Source: Funneliformis mosseae
Lineage: Eukaryota > Glomeromycota > Glomeromycetes > Glomerales > Glomeraceae
DNA length: 59,321 bases
Direction: 5' to 3'
Assembly: GCA_910592005.1 (NCBI GenBank)
Contig: CAJVPP010000034.1
Span: forward strand, 1-59,321
Both the position numbers and the translations under genes were made by a program. Position 1 is the first letter of the stretch. Every line of letters begins with the position of its first letter. Below, piece after piece: positions 35,286-47,399 of this stretch. The notes beneath the pieces are model-generated. The model did not search any database. It was not told the DNA's origin and worked only from the letters and a program-made list of their open reading frames with translations.

Positions 35286-38200
35286 AATTTGGTCACTTTT
35301 TCACACAGATTCAATTTGTAATTATATTTCTAACGTTATTCCGTTCGCATTTCATGTGTTTTTGTTCGGTGTTTCGTTTCATTTTTTTTTTTTCTTATCT
35401 TTACCGGGATGTAACAAGAATTCAATGTGCACAACATAAAACAGCATTCATTTAAAAAGTTACTAAATAAAGGTGAAAAAGAAATTGATCACATTAATAT
35501 TTATAAACAAACACGAATGATGATATTGATCATGTACCAATCGATTTAAATATGCGGATTGATTAAATAATTCCGAAATTATCCTATCCAATTTGAAAAT
35601 GTCAATAGCCACACTTATTTATCCGAATGTGATTCGTTGGAACTTCTTTTTTAACAGGCTTTGGTGTGAATCTTGTCGTCGAATGATATTTACAGTAATC
35701 TACTTGATCTATTATTTATTATTTTTGATGTTTGCTTTTTTGTTTTTCCAGCGAATAAAAATCTAATGATAGAAAAAAAATAAACAAATGTTCCTTAAGA
35801 TTCTTTTTTTTTCCCTTATGAGGGAACATTTTTGTGGAAAAACATGGGTGCATTGTATATCATGTATGGTTTAAGGTTTAACAAATTTTTTTTTCAATGA
35901 TAATTATTGAAACGAAAAAGTTATGGCTTGTGTTCAAAAATGATAGATTTTACCTAAAATGAGAAAGTTATTCTCGGGAATTTTTTATTTGTCAAAAAAC
36001 AAGTTTCAAAACCCCATTTAAACATTTTGAGGTGTAAATAACCTCCCTCCCTCCTGACTATGCTATGCTTAAATGTTTTTTTTTCTATCTTGCGTTACGA
36101 CCGATTTTAGCAATGTTATCTAAATAAATATTTATTGTTGAAATCTTCGAAAGTATCTCGGCACCTTAAATTTTACTAAATATGGATTATATTTATCCGG
36201 TTAATCATGACACACCATCGTTTCGTTTTTTCACGCCCTTTACAACTTTTTATTGAAAATCATTTCACGGTATTATTAATGAACAGCCTTTTTTTCCCTT
36301 TAAATATCCATATATATATCCATCCATGTATATAATTGACATTGTATTTGGTAAGGTAAAATTATAAACATGCACCAAAGAAATTGGCAAATTGCCAAGG
36401 TAACACGGGGGAATCTCAACACCGACAATGCTCAAATTTTACCTAATAAAAGATTTACATTTATCCATTTCCATTAAATTATTATTTTTTTTTTCGCCAA
36501 CTTAGTTTATTAATTAAAGCTTGCAGCATAAACAAAAATGAACGTTAAACTCGAAATTCATTATAATAAGCAAATTCCATTTTTCATTGGTTTAACTTTA
36601 TGTTTTCTTGGGTTGATTCGTATAAACATTTTAATGAACTTAGCCGTGTAATTCAATTTAAATTAATTAATTGTTTGAGTGACAAAATTCCAGGGTCATC
36701 ACTTAAAAATTATCATATGATGTTATTCAATTCGGAATCAAAATGAATATTATTTGTTTGTACGATAAAATATTTTTTACCGAATGTTTTTTTTTATTTT
36801 TTGATTTGTCTTCCTTAAATGTAATTATTCTATAGATGAGCGAACGGGTCCTATGATTTATTTGTTTAATTCAAAATATTTATTTCTAATTTTTCATAAT
36901 ATTTTCCTAAATAAATATTTAAATTTATTAAGGCAGGGTAATTTTTTTTTTGGTTAATTAGTTTTTTTTCTAAAAAAAAAAAAAAGTGTGCAGACCAAAG
37001 GTTTCGATTTATGATTCGTTAATTCGGAAGAAATAATCCGAAATAGGATCACACAAGATGAGATGAATTGTAGTTAACGAGAAGAAGAATTCGTGAGACG
37101 TCTTATGATACAGTCTTTGTATCGTTGACATATGAAATCCAATTGGAAAATATACTCCGGTTGAATTTGGAAGGTATCATCTCATATCATTATCCCTCTG
37201 TTTCAATTTACGCCATATTTATTTAATTTTTTTTTTTTTTGCTTCCTCGAAAAAAAAAAAAAAAAAATAATTAATTAATTAAAAAAAAAAAAATTTTATA
37301 GAAAAACTATTTTTTTTGTTTTCCAAATTAAAACAGGGGCGGCATTTTAATAAATGTGTTGTATTAAATGGGTTGATTGAATGCTATATGCAATGTGTAA
37401 GCATCGTGGCACCTTAAGTAAGCAGTTTTTGATTGACCATGGGACCATGGGATTTGGAGGTATGTGCGCGCGAACGGTGCCTAATTGTTGATAAAAATTT
37501 TACGAAGGAGAGAATGGAAACTTCATATCGATTTTCAGGGAAAGTAATACAATATAATTATGTTTAATTTAATCCGATAATAAAGTTAAGCACAGCCCCC
37601 CTCATATCTATCGTATGGTGTGTGCATGTTTTTTTTTTTTCTTCTTTTTTCAACCCTCCTAGTGGTAAACACATTAATACCAAGTTGTGAAATGTTGTTG
37701 TCCCTCATTTTGTTTGCGTATCATGCATTAAAGTCCTCGATTAAATTGGGTTGCATGAATATTCATCCCTTAAAATTTCTTCTTAATGATTTTACTAGGA
37801 TTGGTCTAATACAAGAAAAAAAAAATCTCCAAGAAAAAAACAAATTTGTGGTTACAACAATACGATGAGTTGTTTCATATTCTCATACAATTATGAACAA
37901 ATTAAAGTTAGTGAATTTTAATCGACAAAACAAATTCATTTCCTTAATTGATGTTTTTTTGATCCATTTAAGTTGTTATTAATGCTCGTTTAAATTAAAA
38001 AATAAATAAAATTTTTTTTTTTCCTCGTCAAATGAATGATAATAAAATGTGTCACTCGAGAATTCTCATGTTACGTTAAAGGTTGTATGACAAATATGAA
38101 TCAATTGTTGTTTATAATACTTAGCCGTTTTATTATTAAACGACGAAAAAAGAATAGAAAAAAAATATACATGAAATAAACATTTTTTGGGGAACGGGAA

Positions 38201-39267
38201 AAAAAACAGCCATGACATCATTTGAGAATAGTCCGGAATTAAGTTGATCCATAACAAGTTGGAATTTTTTTTTCGTACTCATATAAAGTAGCAGTAGTAG
38301 TAGTACGATCTTGAAGCGAAAAAAAATACATTAAATGTTGACGAAACAATGATTTAAATGATTTAATTAACGAACATTTCGTTCGAGACGAATGTATCTT
38401 TCCAGATTTTCCATGAAATCTTATCACTTTATATCATGTTAACCGATTACTTCCTTGCAAATGTCCATTGCTACTTTCGATTTAATAATGTATTAATTGA
38501 GAAGGTACAAGTGTAACTAATAAAATGATCGTTATCCTTAATAAGTAGTCCATATATACATTATTCAAGAAATTCAGCTAATTTTCGTGTAAATTTATAA
38601 AAAAAAAATAAAAAATAAATGATATTGATGCGACATAATACACTAGTACAACAAATCGTATAAATGCTTTCTTTTTCTTTCCTTATTATTAGTTCAACAT
38701 ACCTGCTTTAATATAATAAAAAGAACTTAAGAAAAGAAAAAAAGCCAAGAAGCCACACTGAATTACAGAAGGCATTTATTCTCCACCTTAAAATAGTTCA
38801 TTTTTGTTTATGAATCCTACGTTTCCGTAAACTAATATATAAATTTATTAGTGAGAAACGCGTAAATTTTTAAATGTTTCGCACTCAATAAATTCATTCG
38901 TCAGAATGTGTTAACGAGATTTAGATAAGCGCCAAGTTGAGATTATAAATTACAAGTATTTAGATGTGAGATCCGTGATTTCCAGAATTGAAACAAAAAA
39001 AAGGGGCAAACTGGCGTTAAATCAAGAATTTACTAATTTGGTTGAATTTGATGAACCGTATCTCAATTTTGAAATATGAAAATCAATCGTTCGTCTATGC
39101 TTTTAACATGTTTTTCAAAAAATAATGCCAAACAAAATCGGGAAAAGTAAATATTATCAACTCAACTCAACCAACTAAAAGGAGTAATAATATAATAGTA
39201 CATACTCAGATAACAAACCACAAGTATCATAACGATCGCTAGAACCACAATGGGCTAAATCCATAAA
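35286..39267. other. Intergenic, nothing identified
   Basis: About 4 kb of AT-rich sequence with homopolymer runs, including A/T blocks near 37230-37300. Short open frames have no coding character or family resemblance. Confidence 0.5.
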
Positions 39268-41106
39268 GCATGGAAGAATTTTGGTTTCAAAACTGATGGA
39301 CGTGCTTATTGTCGATATGTTAAAAAATGATATGGAAGAGATATATAACTATAGCTGTTTATATAATACTCAAACCAGCACTTGGCAAAATTATTTAAAT
39401 TCCTTTCATAAAGCGTAAAAAGGTAAATATATTTTTCATGATTATAAATTCTTAAATTCATTTACTTATCATTTCACTAAATGACTTTATTAAAGATGGG
39501 TGAACAATACCACATAAAAAAAAAATAAAACAACGCGAATGGCAAAGCTGACTGGCTTGTAACAAATTCTCGTTCCCTTAATTCGGAAATTGGAAAAGGT
39601 TTTTACGTATGGTTAACAAGCTTGATCCCACATTTAGACCTCCATATTTTGGTTGCGGTTATCAAGTCGTGTCAAGTTATTAGGTATATCATCAATCAAA
39701 CCTTATAACTACAGTACTTCTCATGCAACATCCGGATATATTGGAATCACATGTCATTGGCTTACAAAAAAATGGTACGCCGAACAAATTATTTATCAGA
39801 TGATAATGTTACGTCAGAATATTAGAGCCAAACCTAAATTACTTGAATTGGAAAGTAAAGTAAAATCGGCAATTACTGATAATAGTAATAGTAATACGGT
39901 AAAAGCCATCAAGGAATTGTAGATTCGTGTTCTATGTAGTGCACATAAAGGACTATACGATTTAAAAAATTATCATTTTTCTTTACTTCACTTAAACAAA
40001 TGAACTACTGGAAGAAGCAAAAAGAGAATTGGGAATTAGACGCTAAAGTCAAAGGAAATATTCCAAGATTTAATAATTCAGCACACAAATGAATCATGAA
40101 CAATAGAAGAAAGAAATCATGGATTTTAAGATTTATTGATGATGTTCTATAACTTCTTGGAAAAGTTTACACGAGTTAAAGGACGTGTAATCTTAAATTT
40201 AAATTGAAAAAGGGATAATGATGCTAAAAAGGATTACGAGAAATTAAAGAATCGAAATCTTAAAGATTATGAATGAGATCTTTTAAAATAAACTAATTGA
40301 TATTGTTAACCCTAATTGAGGAAGTAGCAGAGTGGTTAGGCGGAAAAAGTGTTGTACTCTCTCTTTAAGGTAACCAGCCATTCACGTATTAAAATATGAT
40401 TATATACCAGTTATGTTGATAGAACAAGAAGAAATATCGAAAAATTAGGAAAGTGGTAAGTTAATTATTTTTAAAAAAGATATAAGCCAAGTTATAACTA
40501 ATAATCAGTTCTAATTAATAAGATTTGTTAATTTAGTGATGGTGGATGATGGTGGATGATGATGGATGATGATGATGAATTTGGTGAAGAAAAAGTAGCA
40601 ATAAATCACAGAAAATTATCTTCAAAATAATACACGACATCTTAACATTATTAATTCTGTTGTACAAGCAATTTATGATGCTTTGTTTGATTATTTTGAT
40701 ATACCGCCTAAGCTGCTTTGCTTATAAGTCTTTTAGATTCAAGTATTAAGAAGATGCGTGGATGACCTGAAGAAATACGAATTAGTAAAATATCATTTTT
40801 TAAAAAAGAGTATCAATTGATGAAAAGCAAAGAATCTGATACCTGTTTATAGATTAGTGGGTTTAAGTCACGTTTATTTGCATCTGAAGAAGCTGAGATT
40901 AATGGTGGTGACGAGGTTAATCGCTACTTGGATAATATTAGAACTCACCCGAAATGGATCCTTTTTAGTGGTGGTGGGTTGAGCATGAATTAAAGATTAT
41001 TCCAAATAGCTAGTGCGACTTTTATTAATGCTGATAATCAAATTAATAGCGATCGAAATCGGTTGAAATCTGAATCAGTTAACGAATTATTATTCATAAA
41101 ATGAAT
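39268..41106 (+). pseudogene. Decayed hAT-superfamily transposase
   Basis: The domains of a hAT transposase can be followed in order through many stops and frameshifts. First is a BED-type zinc-finger relic: GFKTDGRAYCRY near 39280, then STWQNYLNSFHK near 39376, where one zinc-ligand His appears as Tyr. Next is the catalytic-region marker SGYIGITCHWLTKKW at about 39737-39776, within an 89-codon open stretch. Then comes DALFDYFDIPPK near 40678. Last is the C-terminal dimerisation region: VNRYLDNIRTHPKW near 40917, then NRLKSESVNELLFIK ending near 41106. A GATGATG-rich microsatellite (40540-40580) sits in a linker. It cannot encode a working enzyme. The ends of the element (short inverted repeats, 8-bp target duplication) were not found. 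Confidence 0.75.
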
Positions 41107-41522
41107 ATTGTAATCCAGATCAATAATAATAATCACGTGAAGTTCCGTTCCAACGTAACACTGGTCATACAAACAATGAAAAAATAAAAGATTTTTTTTT
41201 TTCATTCTGTTAAATTGAAAGTAATTTTAGACTTATTAGAAATTTCTTAACATCATCAGATAAAAAGCAAGTGATAACGCGGTGCAAAGAACCTTTTTTT
41301 GAATGATTTAAATTATTTTCGTAGCACCAAGGATTCCTCCATAGGATTGGTATTACGGTTACAAGTCAAAGTTTTATTAACTAAAAGGCAAGAAAAGAGC
41401 GACATGAGGTCATCTTGTTTTTCCTCAAATAACAAGAATATTGAGTATGGACATTATTATTAAGAAAAATTCGTAAAAAATAAAAATAAAATAAAATAAA
41501 AAAATTTTCGAATGTAAGGACC

Positions 41523-42518
41523 AATCACCTTTATTTGATTAATTATCAATGCAAAAGTTATTGACAACATGATTTCTATTAGTTTTCCTTCAACAACTTT
41601 CAAGCAATTTATTTTACAACAAGAAATTTACAGTCTCTCCATGAGGAAATGCCCAGAGATAAAGTATTTAGATATGAGGTTACTTAAGCACCAGATTTTT
41701 TATTTCTGGACGCATCGGATCACTTTCAATCACTCTATGAATTAAAATGCGATACTAGTATCTGTCACTCTATACAAAGGCTCATAATTATCAATGCAAG
41801 CACATATCCTAATCCTAATTATGGAATCGCCAAGCTATCAAGGTTCAGAAGAATTTGAAATATTTTGAGTGGAATGATGATGATTATGTAGCAGAACAAG
41901 TCGTTTATTAAGAAAGTTTTCTGGGATTAAGGAAAAAGGCGGATACCCTTATTCAATTGGATAGGATTGTTTCGGTACGATAATCTGTATAGTTAAAGAC
42001 GGTGGAGGGAAAATTTTGATCGATCATTATTTTGACATTGAGGATGATAACTTTCATGATGATTCTCTTACCTTTCTTCGTGCAATTTATGAAAATTGTC
42101 CTTTGGTCGAATATTTGTATTTGTCACTTGCATTTCGATCAACAATGGAAAATTTCATGGAATTCGAAATTTACTAAATCTTGCCAAACGTTAAAGGTGT
42201 TGCTATTAATATAGTTGTTTATATAAGAGTAACACCCTATTTAATAAGATATAATCAGTTTGAATTTGGAGAAAAGTTATCAAAAGCATTGGTTAAATCA
42301 GCACAAAATCAGATTGAATGGTTATAGTAAATTTTCATTGGAAACCTTGGGGTCCTTCTTAGAAAATTGGAGGTCGAACTTCGCTTTCTATTATTACACC
42401 GGACTCTGATTATCATAATAAAGAATATGTGGATATCATACAAAAATACAAGAATGGTGTAATTAAAGATTTTAAATGTGGTACCGTGAGGAATATTTAT
42501 TTTAGTTATGACTTTTAG
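41523..42518 (+). pseudogene. F-box protein pseudogene (5'-truncated)
   Basis: Clearly homologous to the two intact F-box genes downstream, starting at the equivalent of about residue 95. Landmarks in order: TTFKQFILQQEIYSLSMRKC, then IKYLDMRLLKHQIFYF, then a frame-shifted core with SLPFFVQFMKIVLW-type frames, and a C-terminus like YVDIIQKYKNGVIKDF before a stop near 42518. The N-terminal F-box itself is missing, and several deletions and in-frame stops are present. It lies about 400 bp after the hAT relic and 1 kb before the intact copy at 43503, in the same orientation. Confidence 0.8.
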
Positions 42519-43391
42519 ATGGTTATAAGTCAGCATTTCTTTAATTGTATACAAATCGTTTATTAAATGATAATTTTTTTTTTCCTCACTTTAATAATGT
42601 AAATAACAAAATTTTGATTGATGAGAAATGTAGTCCGCTCGTGGGTTGTTGCGGCATTTGATCTCGTGACCATCGTCCTTTTTCTCATTTGGCATAAAAT
42701 CTTCTAATAAATCCTTTAGCAACGGAGGAATCGTTAAAGTTGGAAACTTTTTTACGTGATAAGCAGAATAGAACCTGTTGGTTCATCACCCCTTCTAAGT
42801 TAGCGGAAAATTTCAAGCGATTACCAATTTGATATATTAATCTGGACTATGTATTAAGAATTTAAATAAATGAAACTTTTAATGGATTACGCTCGCTCAT
42901 ACTCAAATTTTTTTGATTTATTAATACAAAAAGCAGGAATTCGAAATAAACGATGGACGGTCATTTGTTTTGTTTTTACGAAATGTATTATGATTTAAAG
43001 GATAGTATGCCGCGGAACGGTAGGAATAGCAAAATGTTTCAATATTATTATAGTTTGTATAAATTCATTTATTGGTAAATAATGTTTTACCAACACTAAA
43101 TAATATCAATCACGAAATCACTTTATTTACATTCCTTTTTCTTGATAATGGTGGTGTTATTACATATACTAAGCTAATTAGTCGATAGTATTCACTTCAC
43201 TTCTATTGTTATTGCGCGAAACATTAATGAAGTAAATCACGTGAATTTCTTGAATAAACGAAATCACACGTGATAAATGTATATTTGATGCTGTAAAAAT
43301 TAGTCATACATACAGTATACTGTATTATTTAAAAATAAAAAATATACAGAAAACGAGAAACTTTTTCCTTTTTAAAATAATTTAAAGCTTA
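42519..43391. other. Spacer between F-box loci
   Basis: Contains the doubtful minus-strand frame 42591-42782, then AT-rich sequence with TCACGTGA-type words near 43238-43272 (AATCACGTGAATT, ATCACACGTGATA). These E-box-like sites lie about 230-270 bp before the F-box ATG at 43503. Confidence 0.4.
42591..42782 (-). pseudogene. Unidentified coding-like fragment
   Basis: A 63-codon open frame without an ATG at its start, containing KKFPTLTIPPLLKDLLEDFM and then KKDDGHEIKCRNNPRADY. The composition is richer in Pro, Asp, Glu and Arg than chance AT-rich frames here. Upstream on the same strand, two stops separate it from further open sequence. It is probably a relic of an unknown gene or repeat; I do not recognise the family. 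Confidence 0.2.
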
Positions 43392-43398
43392 TATAAAA
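43392..43398 (+). promoter_or_regulatory. Putative TATA box of F-box gene A
   Basis: TATAAAA lies 111 bp before the ATG at 43503. A pyrimidine-rich leader (43420-43490) follows. Confidence 0.4.
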
Positions 43399-43502
43399 TA
43401 ATCAGAGTTACTTATCCACTTTCTATTGCAGAAGTTTGAACTTGTCCAACATTTTTCATATTTTTTATTTCTCATTTCTTACATATTGATCTTAATCAAA
43501 AA

Positions 43503-44978
43503 ATGTCTAACCTCAATAAAGATATTCTTTTCCTTTTATTCGAGGAATTGCGAGATGATTCAAAGTCTTTATTTTCATGTCTTTTAGTTAATACAAACTG
43601 GCTTGAAACCGCGTTACCAATCCTATGGAAGAACCCTTGGCGTTATGAAGACAATGTAAATTATCGAAACAAAAGTTCACTGTATTTTCTTATTTTTTTC
43701 TCCTTATCAAATTATATCAAGGAGTTTCTAACAAGTCAAGGAGTTCGATTACCTCCGATTTCATATCGATCACCTCTATTTGATTATTTGTTCTTCTGCA
43801 GGAGTATTAATGTAAATGTTATCAACAAAATAATCTCTATTGGTTGTTCTTCAACTTACAATCAATTCCTTTTGCAACAAGAAATTTACGGTCTCTTGAT
43901 GAGAAAATGCCCAGAATTTAAAAACTTAAATATGAGATCACTTCACCACCAAATCTTTTTTTTTCCAGAAGCAAAGTATCGATTTAGATCACTCTTTGAA
44001 TTAAAATGTGATACATCTATTGATCCCACCTACTTTTATGGATTGGCGAGCATTTGTAAATATGTACAAAGGCTCATCGTTATCAATACCAGCGTAACCT
44101 CTAATAATGGGATTGTTAAACTGATTGAGGTTCAAGAAAATTTAAAATATTTCGAGTGGAAGGATGATTTTAATGACATTGATGAAGTGGATTTTACAAG
44201 AGATACTTATAAAGAAAATTTTCTTGCATTAATGAAGAAGGCAGATACGTTAATTCATTTTGTAATAAATTTGTATTATCATGATTATTATTACACACCT
44301 TTAATGATAAAATTTTCAAAACTCCTCAATTTAAAAACATTAAAGATTGACGTTTCCTATCTCGAATTCGAAGATCAATTAAGAACTTCAACCTTTCGTA
44401 ACCTAGAATCCTTTCAAATAGATTTAATTGAAATTAACACGGTCGTTTGCATAATTAAAAATTGCGGTGGAAGACTTAGGAAGATTTTGATCGATGATTA
44501 TAACTTTGATGAAAATTTTTATGAAGAATCCCTTATCCTTATTCGTACGATTTATGAACATTGTCCTCTAATTGAATATTTGACACTCACATTTCTTTCA
44601 TCAAAAGAGCACTTTATTGAATTTGAAAAATTACTCGTAATTTGTCAAAATTTGAAGGTATTATTATTGGAGATATCCGAAAGTATTAATGATGTCAATG
44701 AATATGAATTGATTGAAGGAAAAAGATTTTTATCCGGGGAGAGATTATTAAATGTGTTGGTTAGGTCTGCACCATTTAATTTAAGAGAAATTAGATTTTT
44801 TGGTTATTTTAAATTTTCATTGATAATCTTAGAGGAATTTTTAGAAAATTGGAGAGGTCGACCCGCTCTTTTGATAATTACATCAGACCATGATCATGAA
44901 AAAGAGGCATATATAAAGATAATTAGTAAATACAAAATTGACGGCGTGATTAAAGATTATAGATATGAAATGTTTTGA
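43503..44978 (+). CDS. F-box domain protein A
   Basis: A 491-residue intracellular protein. The N-terminal 47 residues form an F-box: LNKDILFLLFEELRDDSKSL, then a core with CLLVNTNWLETALPILWKNP. By family knowledge, this segment binds Skp1 and recruits substrates to an SCF ubiquitin ligase. The remaining 440 residues contain leucine-rich, LRR-like segments without a strict repeat (for example LLNLKTLKIDV and CPLIEYLTLTF) and presumably form the substrate-binding part. No signal peptide or membrane span is seen. It is colinear with F-box protein B 2.7 kb downstream and with two pseudogenes, so it belongs to a local tandem family. The first ATG is used; TATAAAA is 111 bp upstream. F-box proteins of this type are very numerous in Rhizophagus; the target of this one is unknown. 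Confidence 0.9.
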   Translation: MSNLNKDILFLLFEELRDDSKSLFSCLLVNTNWLETALPILWKNPWRYEDNVNYRNKSSLYFLIFFSLSNYIKEFLTSQGVRLPPISYRSPLFDYLFFCRSINVNVINKIISIGCSSTYNQFLLQQEIYGLLMRKCPEFKNLNMRSLHHQIFFFPEAKYRFRSLFELKCDTSIDPTYFYGLASICKYVQRLIVINTSVTSNNGIVKLIEVQENLKYFEWKDDFNDIDEVDFTRDTYKENFLALMKKADTLIHFVINLYYHDYYYTPLMIKFSKLLNLKTLKIDVSYLEFEDQLRTSTFRNLESFQIDLIEINTVVCIIKNCGGRLRKILIDDYNFDENFYEESLILIRTIYEHCPLIEYLTLTFLSSKEHFIEFEKLLVICQNLKVLLLEISESINDVNEYELIEGKRFLSGERLLNVLVRSAPFNLREIRFFGYFKFSLIILEEFLENWRGRPALLIITSDHDHEKEAYIKIISKYKIDGVIKDYRYEMF

Positions 44979-45307
44979 TTAATTAGACAAGTATCGTTTT
45001 GGTCGAATCGACTAGTTATTATTATTTGTACGCAAAAAAAAATCAGTGAATATTTCAAAAAGAAAACAAATGAAATTAATGTAATTGATTACGACAATAA
45101 AAGATTCGAATTTTTAATTCTTCAAAACGCACAAAATCGTGTGGGTGCATATAAAATCGACAAATTAATGGTTGTCATAAATTAATTATAATTACGTGTA
45201 ATTATTAGCACAATAAGATTTACGCTCTTTACTATATAAAACAACGTCTCACACTTACTAACCTTAAATTATTAGATACTTATATTTCAATTGTTCTTTA
45301 GTTGAGA
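44979..45307. other. Spacer, nothing identified
   Basis: This is the 3' flank of F-box gene A up to the TA target site of the pogo-like element. No further structure is seen. Confidence 0.5.
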
Positions 45308-45309
45308 TA

Positions 45310-46274
45310 CCGTATTCCTCCGAAAATAAGCAACCCCGAAAATAGTATTATATCCGAAAATAAGCAACATGATGCTTTAAATTAATATAACTTTATAATT
45401 GTTATTTAAAAAAACAATTGAAAATATATTTATAATAGATTCTTAAATTTTATTTTATCATATTAAACACAATCGCTAGCACTATTATTGTCATTATTCG
45501 CATTATCATCATCACAATCGCCATCATCATCACTATCACCATCATCGTCATTGGTATCAATGTCGTCTTTATCAATAATCTCTAAATCAGAATCTGGTTC
45601 ATTTAAGTCAATCGATAGTTCACATGTTAAAGGATCCTATGATGATTTCGTCAGAAATTCTTTCTCAGGAATTTTTAACCCATAAACACATATCATTAAA
45701 CTTAGCATGACGAAGGTTTCTCGCGGCTGTTTCTCCTGCACCGCCACGAGCCACCCAAGCATGCCATTCCATATGGAGGTGATTTTTAAATGGTTTGTTT
45801 ATCGCAATGTTAAGTGATTAGCAAATATTACCGCGAGATCAAAGCCACACTCATAAAATTTTTCTTTTAACCGATTCTTCTAAATGGCCTCTAAAAGAAT
45901 CGTATACAAGCATTAAGTGTTCTACAGCCTTAATTTGTCCGTGTTCTTTCGCGTAGGTAACTACCCGTATTTTTTGTTCAATAGAATATGAAGTGCGCTT
46001 AACAATCCTTTTTCTTATAGGTTGCGGCATTTTTTTTTACAAGCATACAAATGAATTAGAATGGAGTATTTAATGCAGTTCTGTTCGCATTTTTACGTGA
46101 AAAATGCCGATCAAACGTGACAAACAGGTGACCAACAGTCACGGGATCGAATTTGGAATTTTTCGAAAACGAATTTTATAAGCAATATATATTAAATATT
46201 ATAAAATTCTGAAAATACCCGAAAATAAGCAACCTTATAATAAAAAAAGGTTGCTTATTTTCGGAGGAATACGG
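45310..46274 (-). mobile_element. Non-autonomous pogo-like DDE element with perfect 26-bp TIRs
   Basis: The element starts CCGTATTCCTCCGAAAATAA (45310-45335) and ends with the exact inverted copy (46249-46274), 26 of 26 bases matching. It is flanked by TA on both sides (45308-45309 and 46275-46276), the target duplication of the Tc1/mariner-pogo superfamily. Extra subterminal copies of CCGAAAATAAGCAAC lie just inside both ends. The interior is a deleted transposase read on the minus strand. Perfect ends suggest this is the youngest insertion in the window. Confidence 0.88.
45463..46030 (-). pseudogene. Internally deleted, frameshifted pogo-like transposase
   Basis: The start at 46030 gives MPQPIRKRIVKRTSYSIEQK and part of a psq/CENP-B-type helix-turn-helix (VVTYAKEHGQIKAVEHL). 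Near 45915 this is joined to the last part of the DDE domain (VYDSFRGHLEESVKRK), so the catalytic core is missing. A frameshift in an A-run follows. The other frame then continues AINKPFKNHLHMEWHAW and GGAGETAARNLRHAKFND, interrupted by TGA stops, to an Asp/Asn-rich C-terminus ending at 45463. Family: DDE superfamily endonuclease of pogo-like elements. It cannot be active, but its ends could be mobilised by a full-length relative. Confidence 0.8.
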
Positions 46275-46276
46275 TA

Positions 46277-46796
46277 TGTGTTACGTGACGAATAAACCTA
46301 ACCCACCGAAAAAAATAAAAATTGAAACATCACCAGTGTCACACCGGTGACAAACTAAGCCTAACCCTAACCCTAAAGTAACTGATTAAATTTATTAACA
46401 TTCGAAATTAATTTCTTCATCATCAAATAAAGTTTGGAATCGAAAAGCTCCTTGCTAAAGTTCAATATCAATCTTAAAAAATATATAAGAAACAAATGAA
46501 GAGATCGGTGGTAATTAATATAAATCATGAATGCATTTTACGTACTTTGCATCAAATTAAAATTCCTATAGAATTAATTCCAATGAATTCCCGTGGAATA
46601 AAACTTTGATGCTTACCGAAAATCAAACTGTTTCAAAATTATAGTTTCGCCCTTAGCTTTTTTTTTTTCAGCAGTTATAATTTTCATGCTTTTTTTTTGG
46701 TTTCATCTCAAAAAAATGTTGCATTTTACGTGAAAAGTAGCATTCATTTTATTAAATTTAACGATCATGATTGATAATTTTTCTTAAATAGGAGTC
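46277..46796. other. Spacer with a short telomere-like word
   Basis: Includes CCTAACCCTAACCCTAA at 46360-46376, under three telomeric units, and AT-rich sequence. No gene is seen. Confidence 0.5.
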
Positions 46797-47110
46797 TTTT
46801 TCTTGTTATTTGAAGAAATAATTACATCTCTCTTGTCGTTAATAAACTTTGGTGTTCCGAATTTAGATATTATAAATTATTCGGATAATACCTAGTTCTT
46901 TGTACCACATTATTATTCCGATGTAAAAAAATTTTTCTGAAAAGTAGAGTATCAGCACAAGAAATATAATTTCTATTGCCGCCAGTCATGATGAGGAAAT
47001 GCCCGAGTTAAATATTTAGATGAGATAAGTTAAGCACCAAATATTATGTCTTTAATCACTTTTTTATTGAATTAGAGAATTTAAAATAGAAGACAACTTG
47101 TAAATGATTA
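46797..47110 (+). pseudogene. Highly decayed F-box gene relic
   Basis: Short matches to the F-box genes appear in the right order. A segment near 46815-46862 (ending VVNKLW) resembles the SLLVN-x-LW part of the F-box. Next is ATGATGAGGAAATGCCCGAG near 46988, which equals the MRKCPE landmark. Then AAATATTTAGATGAGAT and TTAAGCACCAAATATT match the LDMR...KHQIF landmarks, followed by TTATTGAATTAGA. Everything between and after is lost or unrecognisable. Confidence 0.55.
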
Positions 47111-47399
47111 CTAATAATAATTATTATCATTATTATTGAATGATCGCTGGAATATCATAACTTACAAATGGGAGGATCTTGAGAAAATATAATCACGATA
47201 CGACATTTATGATGATCCGTAGAAAAAGGTTCATTCCGAAGAAAATTATATATAAATGTATTAGTTACATCAGCTATTGAATGATTTCGTACAATTAATT
47301 AGTTGATTTATTGATTTGAATGATTGAATTAATAATGAAAAGGAAAGATGCGTAATATCATATAGTGATGATATCGTACAAGCAATTATATAGGAATAA

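Noticed and set aside
40318..40370. tRNA-like start (GAGGAAGTAGCAGAGTGGTTA followed by GGCGG)
   Set aside because: It resembles a D-arm/A-box, but no B-box (GGTTCGAATCC type) or complementary 3' acceptor follows. At most it is a relic of a tRNA or SINE head.
45488..45685. Ser-rich plus-strand frame SLFALSSSQSPSSS...
   Set aside because: It is the antisense of the Asp/Asn-rich C-terminus of the pogo-like transposase on the minus strand.
46360..46376. Interstitial telomere-like CCTAACCCTAACCCTAA
   Set aside because: Fewer than three units with unrelated flanks; too short to indicate a former telomere.
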